Assembly: GCA_938008665.1 (NCBI GenBank)
Contig: CALLKA010000053.1
Span: 1 to 5,838, forward strand
DNA length: 5,838 nt
Direction of reading: 5' to 3'
Source of the DNA: an uncultured Bacteroidota bacterium
Lineage (GTDB): Bacteria; Bacteroidota; Bacteroidia; Chitinophagales; Chitinophagaceae
Part shown: one piece after another, positions 5,328 to 5,838 of the stretch
How positions within the stretch are numbered: the first letter of the stretch is position 1
Layout: each line of letters opens with the position of its first letter
Notes under the pieces: model-generated
Told to the model about the DNA's origin: nothing
What the model saw: only the letters and a program-made list of their open reading frames with translations
Databases searched by the model: none
Position numbers and translations under genes: made by a program

Positions 5328-5792
5328 ATGCCCTTATTTAATGTTAGAGTATATGGCGTATTACTAGATAAAGCCAATAGATTACTCGTGAGTGATGAAT
5401 TTATCAGAGGAAATTATTTTACCAAACTACCAGGTGGCGGATTAGAATTTGGCGAAGGCACGCGCGAATGTGTTGCAAGAGAATTTATGGAGGAAACTGG
5501 ATTAACAGTAACCGTTGGTGAACATTTATACACCACCGATTTTTTTCAAATTTCTGCATTTAATAATACCGATCAAATTATTTCTATTTATTATTATGTG
5601 CATGCTAGTAATACGATGGAGGTAAGCACAAAAGAAAAAGCTTTTGATTTTCTGCCCGAACAAGTAGCAGATAGCAAAGGAACTGCAGAGCATTTAAGAT
5701 GGATTCCATTAGCTGAACTTTCCGAAGATGCGATGACCTTACCTATTGACAAAGTAGCCATTAAAAAGCTACTGGATAAGAAACGATTTTAG
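5328..5792 (+). CDS. Nudix hydrolase
   Basis: A 154-residue single-domain Nudix protein that hydrolyses a nucleoside diphosphate linked to another group; its substrate cannot be read from the sequence. The Nudix box GX5EX7REUXEEXGU is perfect at residues 37-59: Gly37, Glu43, Arg51-Glu52, Glu55-Glu56, Gly58 and a hydrophobic Leu59. It includes the metal-binding glutamates of the catalytic helix. The strand before it (KLPGGGLEFGEG, 33-44) and the N-terminal strand (VRVYGVLLD, 6-14) fit the fold, and HLRWIPLAEL (121-130) is the usual closing segment. It follows dapF after 14 bp, so the two are probably in one transcript, yet a joint pathway is not evident. Possible roles include nucleotide-pool cleaning or a more specific one; family membership alone does not decide. 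No terminator is visible in the 46 bases after the stop. Confidence 0.93.
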   Translation: MPLFNVRVYGVLLDKANRLLVSDEFIRGNYFTKLPGGGLEFGEGTRECVAREFMEETGLTVTVGEHLYTTDFFQISAFNNTDQIISIYYYVHASNTMEVSTKEKAFDFLPEQVADSKGTAEHLRWIPLAELSEDAMTLPIDKVAIKKLLDKKRF

Positions 5793-5794
5793 TT

Positions 5795-5838
5795 TTATTT
5801 TGCAACAAACTTAGATCTCATTTTCAATTCCCATTGCT
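5795..5838 (-). CDS. Possible 3' end of a convergent gene (cut by window edge)
   Basis: On the minus strand one frame reads QWELKMRSKFVAK and then TAA (5795-5797), and stays open to the window edge. The composition is plausible for a protein C-terminus, and its stop would lie 2 bp beyond the Nudix stop, consistent with convergent genes packed tightly. Only 13 codons are visible and another minus-strand frame also lacks an early stop, so this is a weak call with no function assignable. Confidence 0.35.
   Translation of the reverse strand, partial: QWELKMRSKFVAK

Overview
This is an AT-rich window (visibly well under half G+C) from a bacterial chromosome, most likely a Bacteroidota species, perhaps near the Chitinophagaceae. 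The evidence is indirect. Upstream regions carry matches to the Bacteroidota-type promoter (TTTG, about 19-21 nt, TAnnTTTG). Start codons lack good Shine-Dalgarno sequences. tRNA genes do not encode the 3' CCA. Protein sequences such as the ornithine aminotransferase and the nucleoside phosphorylase have the look of that phylum.

Layout from left to right. Positions 1-131, minus strand: the 5' end of a tRNA-Leu cut by the window edge, a strong intrinsic terminator, and a complete tRNA-Gly(GCC) with its promoter at 158-188. Positions 198-1533, minus strand: a 67-residue single-pass membrane protein and, upstream of it, a family 2 glycosyltransferase. Positions 1534-1682: a 149-bp divergent intergenic region with a perfect palindrome. 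Positions 1683-2921, plus strand: ornithine aminotransferase (rocD). Positions 2940-3323, minus strand: a four-helix membrane protein of unknown function, convergent with rocD. Positions 3378-3525: an unexplained 12-bp hairpin, then the terminator and gene of a minus-strand tRNA-Cys(GCA). Positions 3623-5792, plus strand: a uridine phosphorylase-like enzyme, diaminopimelate epimerase (dapF) and a Nudix hydrolase, separated by 26 and 14 bp and probably at least partly co-transcribed. The last 44 bases may hold the 3' end of a convergent minus-strand gene.

The identified genes are housekeeping: ornithine/glutamate-semialdehyde interconversion, pyrimidine nucleoside salvage, the last steps of lysine and meso-diaminopimelate (peptidoglycan) synthesis, one glycosyl transfer step, and two or three tRNAs. 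I found no mobile element, CRISPR array, toxin-antitoxin pair, defence locus or biosynthetic cluster, and nothing that convincingly amounts to a new system. The more interesting signals are regulatory. A near-identical -7/discriminator motif lies upstream of two tRNA genes and of the small membrane protein. A terminator sits only 7 nt ahead of tRNA-Leu. A palindrome lies inside a promoter spacer. One hairpin has no obvious terminator role.
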